A DNA stretch of 64,000 nt from Prescottella defluvii (GTDB lineage Bacteria; Actinomycetota; Actinomycetes; Mycobacteriales; Mycobacteriaceae), in assembly GCA_029690005.1 (NCBI GenBank), contig CP121458.1, positions 2,542,001 through 2,606,000 on the forward strand, given 5' to 3'. The notes beneath the pieces were generated by a model. It searched no databases. It worked only from the letters and a program-made list of their open reading frames with translations, and was not told where the DNA came from. The position numbers were made by a program, and so were the translations under genes. Of the stretch, positions 1 through 9,404 are shown piece by piece; positions within the stretch are counted from its first letter, which is position 1; each line of letters begins with the position of its first letter.

Positions 1-1088
<1,088 letters not shown>

Positions 1089-1102
1089 TCCACAGCTGAC
1101 AG

Positions 1103-1151
1103 CTTCGGCCCGAGGGGCGCGCGTCCGGTACGCGTGGCCCTCGGGCCGAAG
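1103..1151 (+). terminator. Hairpin terminator after ilvC
   Basis: A perfect 14-bp inverted repeat (1103-1116 with 1138-1151, CTTCGGCCCGAGGG arm) lies 15 bases after the ilvC stop. There is no strong T tract, as is common for actinobacterial terminators. Confidence 0.7.
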
Positions 1152-1319
1152 TGGTTTCCGGGTGTGGCGTGAATCTCTGTTTTCTGCACTGAGGTGTCCA
1201 CTATCTGGTAATGGATACCCGCCCTGCGGAATCGCTCGGTCCGCACCACTAAACTGATTCCCGACTACGGCCATTCGCGCGCGCCCTCGCGGTGCCCGGC
1301 CGTGGACATCACGCTCGAC

Positions 1320-1352
1320 CTTCGAAGAGATCCTCCGAGGACATCTTCGAAG
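1320..1352 (+). promoter_or_regulatory. Inverted-repeat hairpin in the serA leader
   Basis: Two copies of the palindrome CTTCGAAG (1320-1327 and 1345-1352) flank a TCCT/AGGA core, so the 33 bases fold into one imperfect hairpin: a 9-bp outer stem, a 2x2 internal loop and a short inner stem. It lies about 40 bases upstream of the serA ribosome site AGGGAG (1393-1398). It could be an operator or an RNA element. The rest of the 1152-1405 gap shows only a possible -10 (TAAACT, near 1249). Confidence 0.4.
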
Positions 1353-1405
1353 ACATTGACAGACATTTACAGACACAGCCCGACACCGAACTAGGGAGTT
1401 GACTC

Positions 1406-2998
1406 GTGAGCCAGAATGGCCGCCCCGTTGTCCTGATCGCCGACAAGCTCGCACAATCGACCGTCGATGCGCTCGGAGACGGTGTCGAGGTCCGCTGGGT
1501 CGACGGCCCGGACCGTCCCGCGCTGCTCGCGGCTGTGCCCGAGGCCGACGCGCTGCTGGTCCGCTCCGCCACCACGGTCGACGCCGAGGTGCTCGCCGCC
1601 GCGACGAAGCTGAAGATCGTCGGTCGCGCCGGTGTCGGCCTCGACAACGTCGACATCCCGGCCGCCACCGAGCGTGGCGTCATGGTCGTGAACGCGCCGA
1701 CCTCCAACATCCACTCGGCCGCCGAGCACGCCGTCTCGCTGCTGCTGTCGACCGCCCGCCAGATCCCGGCCGCGGACCGCACGCTGCGTGAGAAGACCTG
1801 GAAGCGTTCGAGCTTCAACGGCACCGAGATCCTCGGCAAGACCGTCGGCGTCGTCGGCCTGGGCCGCATCGGCCAGCTGTTCGCGCAGCGTCTCGCCGCG
1901 TTCGAGACCGAGATCATCGCGTACGACCCCTACCTGCCGGCCGCCCGCGCCGCGCAGCTGGGCATCGAGCTGGTCGACATCGACCAGCTGGTCGAGCGCG
2001 CCGACTTCATCTCGGTGCACCTGCCCAAGACCAAGGAGACCGCGGGTCTGCTGAACGCCGAGCGCCTGGCCAAGACCAAGGACGGCGTCATCATCGTCAA
2101 CGCCGCCCGCGGTGGCCTCATCGACGAGGACGCGCTGTACGACGCGCTCGTCTCCGGCAAGGTCCGCGCCGCCGGCCTCGACGTGTTCAACACCGAGCCG
2201 TGCACCGACTCCAAGCTGTTCGACCTCGACAACGTCGTCGTCACCCCGCACCTCGGCGCATCCACCTCGGAGGCCCAGGACCGCGCCGGCACCGACGTCG
2301 CCAAGAGCGTCCTGCTGGCCCTCGCCGGCGAGTTCGTGCCGGATGCCGTCAACGTCTCCGGTGGCCCGGTCGGCGAAGAGGTCGCCCCGTGGCTCGAGCT
2401 GGTCCGCAAGCTGGGCCTGCTCGCCGGCACCCTGTCGCCCGAGGCCGTCCAGAACGTCCAGGTCGTCGCGAGCGGCGAGCTGTCCGCCGAGAACGTCGAG
2501 ATCCTCGGCCTCGCCGCGCTGCGTGGCCTGTTCTCCGCGAGCAGCGACGAGGCCGTCACGTTCGTCAACGCCCCGCAGCTCGCCGAGCAGCGCGGCGTGA
2601 GCGTCGAGGTCGAGAAGCGCAGCGAGGCACAGACGCGCCGCAGCGCCGTCGAGGTCCGCGCGGTCGCCGCCGACGGCACCGTCACCACCGTCGCGGGCGC
2701 GCTGACCGGCCTGCAGCAGGTCGAGAAGATCGTCAACATCAACGGCCGCAGCTTCGACCTGCGCGCCGAGGGCCACAACATCGTCGTGCACTACACGGAC
2801 CGTCCGGGCGTGCTCGGCGTGCTGGGCACCGTCCTCGGCACCGCCGGCATCGACATCCAGGCCGCGGCGCTGAGCCAGGACGTCGAGGGTGAGGGCGCCA
2901 CCGTCATCCTGCGTGTCGATCAGGTCGTCGGCGACGCCGAGGTCGCGCAGATCGTGGAGAAGCTGGACGCGCGCGTCGCGCAGGTCGACCTGTCCTGA
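1406..2998 (+). CDS. serA: D-3-phosphoglycerate dehydrogenase
   Basis: This enzyme oxidises 3-phosphoglycerate to 3-phosphohydroxypyruvate, the first step of serine synthesis. The 530-residue protein is the long actinobacterial form. The split substrate/nucleotide-binding domains carry the NAD motif GLGRIG near residue 151, the arginine in NAARGGLIDE near 232 and the catalytic histidine in PHLGAS near 280. An intervening (ASB) domain follows, then a C-terminal ACT domain (HYTDRPGVLGVLGTVLG) that in homologues binds serine for feedback control. GTG start with AGGGAG upstream. The frame is intact, and a hairpin follows at 3019-3049. It sits between ilvC and leuB, the usual actinobacterial arrangement. 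Confidence 0.97.
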   Translation: MSQNGRPVVLIADKLAQSTVDALGDGVEVRWVDGPDRPALLAAVPEADALLVRSATTVDAEVLAAATKLKIVGRAGVGLDNVDIPAATERGVMVVNAPTSNIHSAAEHAVSLLLSTARQIPAADRTLREKTWKRSSFNGTEILGKTVGVVGLGRIGQLFAQRLAAFETEIIAYDPYLPAARAAQLGIELVDIDQLVERADFISVHLPKTKETAGLLNAERLAKTKDGVIIVNAARGGLIDEDALYDALVSGKVRAAGLDVFNTEPCTDSKLFDLDNVVVTPHLGASTSEAQDRAGTDVAKSVLLALAGEFVPDAVNVSGGPVGEEVAPWLELVRKLGLLAGTLSPEAVQNVQVVASGELSAENVEILGLAALRGLFSASSDEAVTFVNAPQLAEQRGVSVEVEKRSEAQTRRSAVEVRAVAADGTVTTVAGALTGLQQVEKIVNINGRSFDLRAEGHNIVVHYTDRPGVLGVLGTVLGTAGIDIQAAALSQDVEGEGATVILRVDQVVGDAEVAQIVEKLDARVAQVDLS

Positions 2999-3018
2999 TC
3001 CTCCCCATCCCTACCCGG

Positions 3019-3049
3019 TGGCCGCGATCGTCGAGGACGGTCGCGGCCA
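3019..3049 (+). terminator. Hairpin between serA and leuB
   Basis: A 14-bp stem (TGGCCGCGATCGTC with GACGGTCGCGGCCA, one G:U) with a 3-base loop begins 20 bases after the serA stop. It probably terminates or attenuates serA transcription before leuB. Confidence 0.65.
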
Positions 3050-3109
3050 GCGGCGCAGCCGGGGTGTCTCACGCCACCGGTGGATTCTCAGTGAAAGAGA
3101 GTGTGTCCC

Positions 3110-4123
3110 ATGAAGCTTGCGGTCATCCCCGGTGACGGCATCGGTGTCGAGGTCACGGCGGAAGCGCTGAAGGTGCTGCGGAAGCTCGTTCCCGATGTGG
3201 AGACCACCGAGTTCGACCTCGGTGCCAAGCGCTACGACGAGACCGGCGACCTGCTGCCCGAGGCCGAGCTCGACGCGATCCGTCAGCACGACGCAATCCT
3301 GCTGGGCGCTATCGGCGATCCGCGCGTCGTCGCACCGGGCATCCTCGAACGCGGCCTGCTGCTCAACATGCGGTTCCTGCTCGATCACCACGTCAACCTG
3401 CGTCCGGCACGCACCTACCCGGGCTCGAGCTCGCCGCTGGCCGCGAACCCGGACATCGACTTCATCGTGGTCCGCGAGGGCACCGAGGGGCCGTACACCG
3501 GCAACGGTGGCTCGATCCGCGTCGGCACCCCGCAGGAAGTTGCCACCGAGGTCTCGGTCAACACGTGGTTCGGTGCCGAGCGCGTCGTGCGCGCGGCGTA
3601 CGAGCTGGCGCAGACCCGCCGCAAGCACCTGACGCTGATTCACAAGACCAACGTGCTCTCCAACGCGGGCCGCATCTGGACCCGTGCGATGGAGACCATC
3701 GGCGCCGAGTACCCGGACGTCGAGACGGCCTACTGCCACATCGATGCGGCGACGATCTACATGGTCACCGATCCGACGCGCTTCGACGTGATCGTCACCG
3801 ACAACCTGTTCGGCGACATCATCACCGACCTCGCGGGCGCGGTCACCGGCGGCATCGGCCTGGCTGCGAGCGGCAACATCGACGCGTCGGGCACCAACCC
3901 GTCGATGTTCGAGCCGGTCCACGGCTCGGCGCCGGACATCGCCGGCCAGGGCATCGCGGACCCGACCGCTGCGATCCTGTCTGCGGCGATGCTGCTGCGT
4001 CACTTGGGTCGTGGGGACGACGCCGCCCGTATCGAGGCTGCTGTCGAGGCCGATCTGGCCTCGCGTGGCGACGCCCCGATCGTCACCACCGAGGTCGGTG
4101 ACCGTATCGCGGCCGCCGTCTAG
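3110..4123 (+). CDS. leuB: 3-isopropylmalate dehydrogenase
   Basis: LeuB oxidatively decarboxylates 3-isopropylmalate to 2-oxoisocaproate in leucine synthesis. The protein has 337 residues. Visible family motifs are the N-terminal GDGIG, the metal/substrate segment [13 protein letters not shown] and the NAD-binding stretch [12 protein letters not shown] near residue 265. I chose ATG 3110 ([12 protein letters not shown]) over the in-frame GTG at 3101 because the purine-rich AAAGAGAG lies about 8 bases before it and homologues begin there. The frame is intact. It has its own terminator and faces the MFS gene tail to tail. The leuC/leuD subunits are encoded about 6 kb downstream. Confidence 0.96.
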   Translation: MKLAVIPGDGIGVEVTAEALKVLRKLVPDVETTEFDLGAKRYDETGDLLPEAELDAIRQHDAILLGAIGDPRVVAPGILERGLLLNMRFLLDHHVNLRPARTYPGSSSPLAANPDIDFIVVREGTEGPYTGNGGSIRVGTPQEVATEVSVNTWFGAERVVRAAYELAQTRRKHLTLIHKTNVLSNAGRIWTRAMETIGAEYPDVETAYCHIDAATIYMVTDPTRFDVIVTDNLFGDIITDLAGAVTGGIGLAASGNIDASGTNPSMFEPVHGSAPDIAGQGIADPTAAILSAAMLLRHLGRGDDAARIEAAVEADLASRGDAPIVTTEVGDRIAAAV

Positions 4124-4144
4124 GCACTCCGAACCCCGAAACAC

Positions 4145-4177
4145 GCGACCGCCGCCCGGATTCCGGGCGGCGGTCGC
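4145..4177. terminator. Bidirectional terminator between leuB and MFS gene
   Basis: A perfect 15-bp inverted repeat with a 3-base loop (GCGACCGCCGCCCGG arm, 4145-4159, pairing with 4163-4177) sits between two converging genes. Confidence 0.8.
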
Positions 4178-4184
4178 GGTCGTT

Positions 4185-5387
4185 TCAGCGTCGTTCGGGC
4201 TGGTCCTCGGGCACCAGTGGCACGCCCACGAGCGGGCACAGGGCGGTGATCGCGAACGCCAACGGGAAGCCGACGGTGGCGATGACCGCACCGAACACCG
4301 GCGGGACAACGGATGCGGCCAGGTACTGGCTGGTGTTCTGGGCGCCGAGTGCGCGTCCGCTCCAGTACGGTCCGGCTATCTCGGCGACGGCTGTGAACGC
4401 CAAACCGTTGTCCGCCACGGTGATCACCGACGCGATCATCAGGAGTGCGACGGAGGCAGGGGAGTCGAGCCAGTCCGTCAGAGCGAGCGCTCCCATGGAC
4501 ACAGCCGCCGCGACGGCCACCCACCGCAGCGGTCCCAGTCGGCTACCGACCCGGTCGGACCAGGCGCCGGCGGCGATCCTGCCTGCGGCACCGAGCAATT
4601 GGGTGACCGTGACCAGGATGCCGGCGGAGGCGGCGGACCAGTCTCGCTCCGTCATCAGCCACAGCAGGCCGAAGGTCCACACCAGGTACTGCGGAACCAC
4701 CAACAGCACGGACACGCCGTGAATCCGCCACAGCACACTCGATCCCCGGTACGGATTGTCCAGCAGCCCGGATTCCTTCGCGGCCGCGTGTGCCGGTCGG
4801 GGCGGGTCGATCACGAACAGGCAGGCCACCGCTGCGACGAATGTCACAGCGGTCGGCAGGACCAACGCCCAACCGACACCGTGGGTTTCGGCGATCCGCG
4901 GCACCGTCAGCGCGGCGACCGCCACACCCAGTGGCAGCGCCATCTGACGGATGCCCATCGCGAATCCGCGGCGTTCCGGTGGGAACCAGCCGACCACGAC
5001 CCGCCCGCTGGCGGCGTTCGCGCTCGATGCCGCCATGCCGCCGATCAGCAGGAACATCCCCAGCATGACGAACGACGAACTGAGTGCGGCGCCGGCACTG
5101 GCGAGCGCCGTGATCGACATGCCCATCACCAGAACGCGGCGCTCACCGATGCGGTCGACCACGACACCCCATGCCATGAGGCTGACGAGGAAGCCGACGG
5201 TCGGTGCGGCGACCACCAGTCCGGCCTGCGACAGCCCCAGTCCGTGATCGCTGCGGAGCGTGGGCAGCAGGAACGCCGGCGCGTTCGAGAACACCCCTCC
5301 CGCGGCCTGCGCGAGCACGCCGAGTCCCAGCATCGACCAGCGGTGCAGCGTGCTCGCCTGCAATTCCGGACTTCTCGTCTCGCTCAC
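4185..5387 (-). CDS. MFS transporter, substrate unknown
   Basis: A 400-residue integral membrane protein of the major facilitator superfamily, with about 12 hydrophobic segments starting near residue 18 (MLGLGVLAQAAGGVFSNAPA). The loop WGVVVDRIGERRVLV near residue 75 matches the MFS loop 2-3 signature (G-x3-D-R-x-G-x-R). GTG start; the next TM-encoding sequence follows directly, so no signal peptide is needed. It stands alone between leuB and an FAH-family gene, with no partner that reveals the substrate. The frame is intact throughout, unusual for a 1.2-kb gene in this window. Confidence 0.85.
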   Translation of the reverse strand: MSETRSPELQASTLHRWSMLGLGVLAQAAGGVFSNAPAFLLPTLRSDHGLGLSQAGLVVAAPTVGFLVSLMAWGVVVDRIGERRVLVMGMSITALASAGAALSSSFVMLGMFLLIGGMAASSANAASGRVVVGWFPPERRGFAMGIRQMALPLGVAVAALTVPRIAETHGVGWALVLPTAVTFVAAVACLFVIDPPRPAHAAAKESGLLDNPYRGSSVLWRIHGVSVLLVVPQYLVWTFGLLWLMTERDWSAASAGILVTVTQLLGAAGRIAAGAWSDRVGSRLGPLRWVAVAAAVSMGALALTDWLDSPASVALLMIASVITVADNGLAFTAVAEIAGPYWSGRALGAQNTSQYLAASVVPPVFGAVIATVGFPLAFAITALCPLVGVPLVPEDQPERR

Positions 5388-5501
5388 GTTGCCATCCCAA
5401 CATATGAAATAGATGTCTTAGAATGTGGATACGTCTCGGAGTGTAGACCCTGCAGCGCCCACCGTGCGACGGGTCTGCCGGGTCGGTGCGCCGGGAGTCG
5501 A

Positions 5502-5507
5502 TAGACT
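5502..5507 (+). promoter_or_regulatory. -10 element TAGACT, leaderless start of the FAH-family gene
   Basis: TAGACT ends 7 bases before the ATG at 5515, which places transcription start at or next to the start codon. No ribosome site is visible, which fits a leaderless mRNA, common in this order. Confidence 0.5.
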
Positions 5508-5514
5508 CGGCCCC

Positions 5515-6288
5515 ATGCGCCTAGGTCGAATTGCCAGTCCCGACGGAGTTGCCTTCGTGTCCATCGAGGGGGAGGGCGACGCGCAGACTGCGAAGGAGAT
5601 CGCCGAACACCCCTTCGGTACACCGACTTTCACCGGGCGCAGCTGGCCGCTCGCCGACGTCCGCCTGCTGGCGCCGATCCTCGCGAGCAAGGTGATCTGC
5701 GTCGGTAAGAACTACGCCGCCCACGCGGCCGAGATGGGCGGCGAGGCGCCGGAGGATCCGGTCATCTTCATCAAGCCCAACACCTCGATCGTGGGGCCGG
5801 GCGCCCCGATCGTGCTGCCGCCGTCGTCGAACGAGGTGCACTACGAGGGTGAACTGGCCGTCGTCATCGGCCGCCCCTGCAAGGACGTCCCCGCCGCCAA
5901 GGCGCGCGAGGTGATCCTCGGCTACACCGTCGCGAACGACGTCACCGCACGCGATCAGCAGCGTCACGACGGTCAGTGGACCCGGGCCAAGGGCTACGAC
6001 ACCTTCTGCCCGCTCGGTCCCTGGATCGAGACGAACCTCGACGTCTCGGATGTCGAGATCAAGACCGAGGTCGACGGCGAGGTCAAGCAGCGCAGCCGGA
6101 CTTCACTTCTGCTGCACGACATCCCGAAGGTCATCGAGTGGGTGTCCACGGTGATGACGCTGCTGCCGGGTGACGTGATTCTCACCGGCACGCCCGAGGG
6201 CGTCGGCCCGATCGTCGACGGCCAGTCGGTGAGCGTCACGGTCGAGGGGATCGGGACGCTGACCAATCCGGTTGCCGCCAAGCGCTGA
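5515..6288 (+). CDS. Fumarylacetoacetate hydrolase family protein
   Basis: The FAH superfamily includes hydrolases and decarboxylases acting on 2-oxo/enol acids with an active-site Mg2+. The 257-residue protein shows the family core: CVGKNYAAHAAEMG, PVIFIKPNTSIVGPG, HYEGELAVVIGRPC (metal glutamates in the ExE pattern), GYTVANDVTARDQQ and the late GDVILTGTPEGVGP. I use ATG 5515 rather than the in-frame GTG at 5425 because conserved sequence begins there (MRLGRIASPDG) and a -10 box lies just upstream. It sits directly before gltX, a common arrangement in Mycobacteriales whose meaning is unclear. The exact substrate cannot be read from sequence; similarity to oxaloacetate/acylpyruvate hydrolases is likely. 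Confidence 0.88.
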   Translation: MRLGRIASPDGVAFVSIEGEGDAQTAKEIAEHPFGTPTFTGRSWPLADVRLLAPILASKVICVGKNYAAHAAEMGGEAPEDPVIFIKPNTSIVGPGAPIVLPPSSNEVHYEGELAVVIGRPCKDVPAAKAREVILGYTVANDVTARDQQRHDGQWTRAKGYDTFCPLGPWIETNLDVSDVEIKTEVDGEVKQRSRTSLLLHDIPKVIEWVSTVMTLLPGDVILTGTPEGVGPIVDGQSVSVTVEGIGTLTNPVAAKR

Positions 6289-6390
6289 TCGGATACCGCT
6301 TCGAGTGGATGCGGGACTAGCCTGTAAGGGTCCTTTTCCCATCGGCCAGCCGCGCCTAGCCGCGCCGAGCAGCGTCTATCGAAGTGAGCC

Positions 6391-7863
6391 ATGACCACCA
6401 GCGAAGTACGCGTCCGTTTCTGTCCGTCACCCACCGGCACCCCGCACGTCGGGCTCGTCCGAACCGCCCTGTTCAACTGGGCGTTCGCTCGTCACCACGG
6501 TGGCACGTTCGTGTTCCGTATCGAGGACACCGACGCCGCCCGTGACACGGAGGAGTCGTACCAGGCGATCCTGGATGCGCTGCGCTGGCTCGGGCTGAAC
6601 TGGGACGAAGGCCCGGAGGTGGGTGGTCCGTACGAGCCGTATCGGCAGTCGCAGCGGCGTGACCTGCACCTCGACATCGTCCGCCGTCTCGTCGAGGCGG
6701 GCGAGGCGTACGAGTCCTTCTCGACCCCCGAGGAGGTCGAGGCGCGGCACAAGGCGGCCGGACGCGATCCCAAGCTGGGCTACGACAACTTCGACCGTGA
6801 CCTGACGCCCGAGCAGCGTCAGGCGTTCCTGGACGAGGGGCGCAAGCCCGTCGTGCGGCTGCGGATGCCCGACCACGACCTGACGTGGAACGACCTGGTG
6901 CGTGGTGAGACGACGTTCAAGGCCGGCACGGTCCCGGACTTCGCGCTCACCCGCGGCAACGGAATTCCGCTGTACACGCTCGTGAATCCCGTCGACGACG
7001 CGTTGATGAAGATCACACACGTGCTGCGTGGCGAGGATCTGCTGTCGTCGACGCCGCGTCAGCTCGCGCTCTACGAGTCGCTCCAGCGCATCGGTGTCGC
7101 CGATTTCACACCGGAGTTCGGCCACCTTCCGTTCGTGATGGGGCAGGGCAACAAGAAGCTGTCCAAGCGTGATCCCGAGTCGAACCTCTTCATTCACCGC
7201 GACCGCGGTTTCATCCCTGAGGGTCTCCTGAACTACCTGGCCCTGCTGGGATGGAGCATCGCCGACGACAACGACGTCTTCTCCCTCGACGAGATGGTCG
7301 CAGCGTTCGAGATTTCCAAGGTCAATTCCAACCCCGCGCGCTTCGACCAGAAGAAGGCCGACGCGATCAACGCCGAGCACATCCGCCTGCTCGAGCCGGC
7401 CGACTTCTCGGCTCGGCTGCGGGCGTACCTGACCACGCACGGTCACCCGGTGGAGGCGCTCACGGCCGAACAGTTCGACGTCGCGGCCGATTTGGTGCAG
7501 ACCCGCATCGTCGTGCTCTCGGATGCCTGGGACCTGCTGAAGTTCCTTCTGGTCGACGAGTCGGCGTTCGCGATCGATCCGGCAGCCGCGGCCAAGAACC
7601 TGGGTGCCGACGCTGCGCCGGTGCTCGACGAGACGATCGCTGCGCTCGATTCCCTGCCCACGTGGGCCACTGCGGATCTCGAGGAGGCACTCAAGGCGGC
7701 GCTGATCGAGAAGCTCGAACTCAAGCCGCGTAAGGCCTTCGCGCCCGTGCGCGTGGCGCTCACCGGATCGCACATCAGCCCGCCGCTGTACGAGTCGATG
7801 GAGCTGCTGGGCCGCGAGAAGACCCTGGCGCGCCTGCGGTCGGCTCGCGCGCAGATCGCCTGA
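6391..7863 (+). CDS. gltX: Glutamyl-tRNA synthetase
   Basis: Class I aminoacyl-tRNA synthetase that charges tRNA-Glu (and, in species lacking GlnRS, also mischarges tRNA-Gln for the GatCAB route). The 490-residue protein has the HIGH-equivalent motif [16 protein letters not shown] near residue 11, the following RIEDTD, and the KMSKR-equivalent KLSKRD near residue 253. The helical anticodon-binding domain makes up the C-terminal third. ATG at 6391. A hairpin terminator follows at 7880. Fittingly, the next genes are tRNA-Gln and two tRNA-Glu. The frame is intact. Confidence 0.97.
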   Translation: MTTSEVRVRFCPSPTGTPHVGLVRTALFNWAFARHHGGTFVFRIEDTDAARDTEESYQAILDALRWLGLNWDEGPEVGGPYEPYRQSQRRDLHLDIVRRLVEAGEAYESFSTPEEVEARHKAAGRDPKLGYDNFDRDLTPEQRQAFLDEGRKPVVRLRMPDHDLTWNDLVRGETTFKAGTVPDFALTRGNGIPLYTLVNPVDDALMKITHVLRGEDLLSSTPRQLALYESLQRIGVADFTPEFGHLPFVMGQGNKKLSKRDPESNLFIHRDRGFIPEGLLNYLALLGWSIADDNDVFSLDEMVAAFEISKVNSNPARFDQKKADAINAEHIRLLEPADFSARLRAYLTTHGHPVEALTAEQFDVAADLVQTRIVVLSDAWDLLKFLLVDESAFAIDPAAAAKNLGADAAPVLDETIAALDSLPTWATADLEEALKAALIEKLELKPRKAFAPVRVALTGSHISPPLYESMELLGREKTLARLRSARAQIA

Positions 7864-7879
7864 TCTCGACCACGTATCT

Positions 7880-7910
7880 CGGCCCGCACCGGTTCTCCCG
7901 GGGCGGGCCG
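7880..7910 (+). terminator. Hairpin terminator after gltX
   Basis: An 8-bp outer stem (CGGCCCGC with GCGGGCCG) plus an inner CCGG/CCGG pair, 17 bases after the gltX stop. No other feature is seen between here and the tRNA-Gln gene. Confidence 0.65.
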
Positions 7911-8041
7911 AGCGCGTCTTCGGTGCGGGTTACCGTCTCTGACCAGGCGATTTGTAGTTCGGAGCGGGGTTGATGCTAATGTTTCTCTCGGTTCGGAACG
8001 GAGGCCAAGACGCCGCAGGGCAGGCCGAAGGAACAAACCAT

Positions 8042-8112
8042 TGGGGTATGGTGTAATTGGCAACACAGCTGATTCTGGTTCAGCCATTCTAGGTTCGAGT
8101 CCTGGTACCCAG
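8042..8112 (+). tRNA. tRNA-Gln (anticodon CTG), one base short
   Basis: The cloverleaf reads: acceptor TGGGGTA, D-arm GTGTAATTGGCAACAC, anticodon arm GCTGA-TTCTGGT-TCAGC giving CTG, and T-arm CTAGG-TTCGAGT-CCTGG. The 3' acceptor strand reads TACCCA and then G, where TACCCCA is needed to pair with TGGGGTA, so one C of a run is missing at 8107-8110. CCA is not encoded. As drawn the acceptor would carry a mismatch. The missing base matches the error pattern seen in protein genes here, so I take it as a sequencing loss. Confidence 0.9.
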
Positions 8113-8217
8113 CGGAAGTCCCGAGGTGAAAGCCTCAGGATTTCGGTGAGTTTCGACTCTCCGGTTCTTCCAATCGTGGCGCCTCGCTTGCAGGGTGTTG
8201 CGTACAGACACTGCGAT

Positions 8218-8247
8218 TTGCTCGTCAGAGTTGCGCAGTCATACAGT
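8218..8247 (+). promoter_or_regulatory. Candidate promoter of the tRNA-Glu pair
   Basis: TTGCTC (8218-8223) and TACAGT (8242-8247) are separated by 18 bases and end 17 bases before the first tRNA-Glu. A small GAGG/CCTC hairpin at about 8122-8135 may end tRNA-Gln transcription. Confidence 0.4.
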
Positions 8248-8264
8248 GTTCGATGCAAGTTCTC

Positions 8265-8337
8265 GGCCCCGTCGTCTAGCGGCCTAGGACGCCGCCCTCT
8301 CAAGGCGGTAGCGCGGGTTCAAATCCCGTCGGGGCTA
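8265..8337 (+). tRNA. tRNA-Glu (anticodon CTC), copy 1
   Basis: Acceptor GGCCCCG pairs with CGGGGCT (first pair G:U). The anticodon arm is CCGCC-CTCTCAA-GGCGG with anticodon CTC, and the T-arm is GCGGG-TTCAAAT-CCCGT. A discriminator A is followed by an encoded CCA at 8338-8340. Confidence 0.93.
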
Positions 8338-8348
8338 CCACGGAATTG

Positions 8349-8387
8349 CCCTCCGATCATCAGTGATCCACAGTGATCCTCGGAGGG
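8349..8387 (+). terminator. Terminator after tRNA-Glu copy 1
   Basis: An 8-bp stem CCCTCCGA/TCGGAGGG is followed by TTGTTCT. The loop contains a direct repeat of CAGTGATCC. Confidence 0.65.
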
Positions 8388-8423
8388 TTGTTCTACGGAG
8401 ATCTTGCAGAACAACACAGTCCT

Positions 8424-8496
8424 GGCCCCGTCGTCTAGCGGCCTAGGACGCCGCCCTCTCAAGGCGGTAGCGCGGGTTCAAATCCCGTCGGGGCTA
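8424..8496 (+). tRNA. tRNA-Glu (anticodon CTC), copy 2
   Basis: Identical over all 73 bases to copy 1, 159 bases downstream, but followed by CAA, so the CCA end is not encoded. It has its own terminator. This looks like a recent tandem duplication or gene conversion. Confidence 0.93.
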
Positions 8497-8502
8497 CAAA
8501 GG

Positions 8503-8536
8503 AAACACCCTCCGGTCATCTGATCGGAGGGTGTTT
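8503..8536. terminator. Terminator after tRNA-Glu copy 2
   Basis: A 12-bp stem (AAACACCCTCCG with CGGAGGGTGTTT) with a run of T at its 3' end. It also lies downstream of the DUF5302 gene on the other strand and may serve both. Confidence 0.8.
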
Positions 8537-8574
8537 TCGTTCGGTCGACCTTTCGAGGGTGGCCGCCCGACCCG

Positions 8575-8742
8575 CTAACCGCTCTTGCGGCGGAATTCTC
8601 GCTTGTGATCCGCGCTGCCGTGGGCGTCGTGCACCTTCGACTGTCCGTCCAAGTGTGCCGCCGTATTCGACTGCCGGTGGTTCTTGCGATCCAGTGCCTC
8701 ACGGAACTTGCGTTTGATGTCATCGGTCCCGGCTTCGGTCAC
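8575..8742 (-). CDS. DUF5302-type small protein
   Basis: A 55-residue, highly charged small protein. GTG at 8742 is preceded by a strong GGAGGA ribosome site. The N-terminal VTEAGTDDIKRKFREALDRK, a middle rich in H, G, S and A, and the ending KREFRRKSG match what I know of DUF5302, a family of about 60 residues widespread in Actinobacteria and of unknown function. There are no cysteines or membrane segment, and the protein is probably largely unfolded and cytoplasmic. It stands alone between the tRNA genes and a split-barrel flavoprotein transcribed in the same direction. Family assignment is from memory of the motif, not a search. Confidence 0.7.
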   Translation of the reverse strand: MTEAGTDDIKRKFREALDRKNHRQSNTAAHLDGQSKVHDAHGSADHKREFRRKSG

Positions 8743-8817
8743 CTCGTCCTCCTCCCGCTCGTGGGTACTCCGGAATGTACCGCCGAGGGAAGAAGGAGTC
8801 GCGTGAATATCTCCGGC

Positions 8818-9315
8818 CTACAGGTAGGCGGCCGTCGAGCCACCGACCGGCATCGCCGGCAGTCCGAGCTTGCGGTGGTCCCACGACCTGACCCGGTCCG
8901 GGACGACACGGACCGCGACTCGCTTGTGGAGCATCATCTCGACGGCGGGCTTGACGTCCTCCGAGTACGGGCCCGTGTAGCGCTCCCAGATGCTGATGCC
9001 GACCCGGAAGAGGGCCTCGGGGTCGTCGACGATCTCGCCGCGTCCCTCGATCGAGACGCCGCGCAGCGTGTCGTACGTGTCGCCGTCCTCGATCATCAGC
9101 GTGAGCCGGCCGTCGCGGCGGAGGTTGACGGCCTTCTGGGACTTCGCCTTGGTCTCGAACCACAGCTCGCCGTCGATCACCGCGTACCACATGGCGACGA
9201 GATGCGGCGTGCCGTTCGGTCCGATCGTCGCCATCGTCGAGACCCGACTCCGTTCGATGAATTCGGTGATCTCGGCTTCCGTCATCGTGATCTGCCCGCG
9301 CTGGTTGGTTCCCAC
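8818..9315 (-). CDS. PPOX-class F420/FMN-binding split-barrel protein
   Basis: A 165-residue member of the pyridoxamine 5'-phosphate oxidase-like split-barrel superfamily; in Mycobacteriales many of these use F420. The conserved start of the barrel, STMATIGPNGTPHLVAMWYAV, is followed by ELWFETKAKSQKAVNLRRDGR (cofactor phosphate-binding lysine/arginines) and a C-terminal strand. I prefer GTG 9315, which has AAGGAA just upstream and gives the MGTNQRGQI lead common in the family, over ATG 9285. The cofactor cannot be decided from sequence, though the window also encodes an F420-synthesis enzyme (cofC/fbiD). The frame is intact. Confidence 0.85.
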   Translation of the reverse strand: MGTNQRGQITMTEAEITEFIERSRVSTMATIGPNGTPHLVAMWYAVIDGELWFETKAKSQKAVNLRRDGRLTLMIEDGDTYDTLRGVSIEGRGEIVDDPEALFRVGISIWERYTGPYSEDVKPAVEMMLHKRVAVRVVPDRVRSWDHRKLGLPAMPVGGSTAAYL

Positions 9316-9404
9316 AGCAGTTCCTTCGCTCGACTGAAATTCGCTCTTGCGAAAGACTGTGCCACGAATCACTTTCGTGGACGCCGGTGGGTCTGCCGCG
9401 ATGG

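Noticed and set aside
1391..2791. 466-codon minus-strand frame opposite serA
   Set aside because: Shadow frame of an intact serA; low-complexity sequence without family features.
8041..8376. 111-codon frame over the tRNA region
   Set aside because: It overlaps tRNA-Gln and the first tRNA-Glu and has no coding features.
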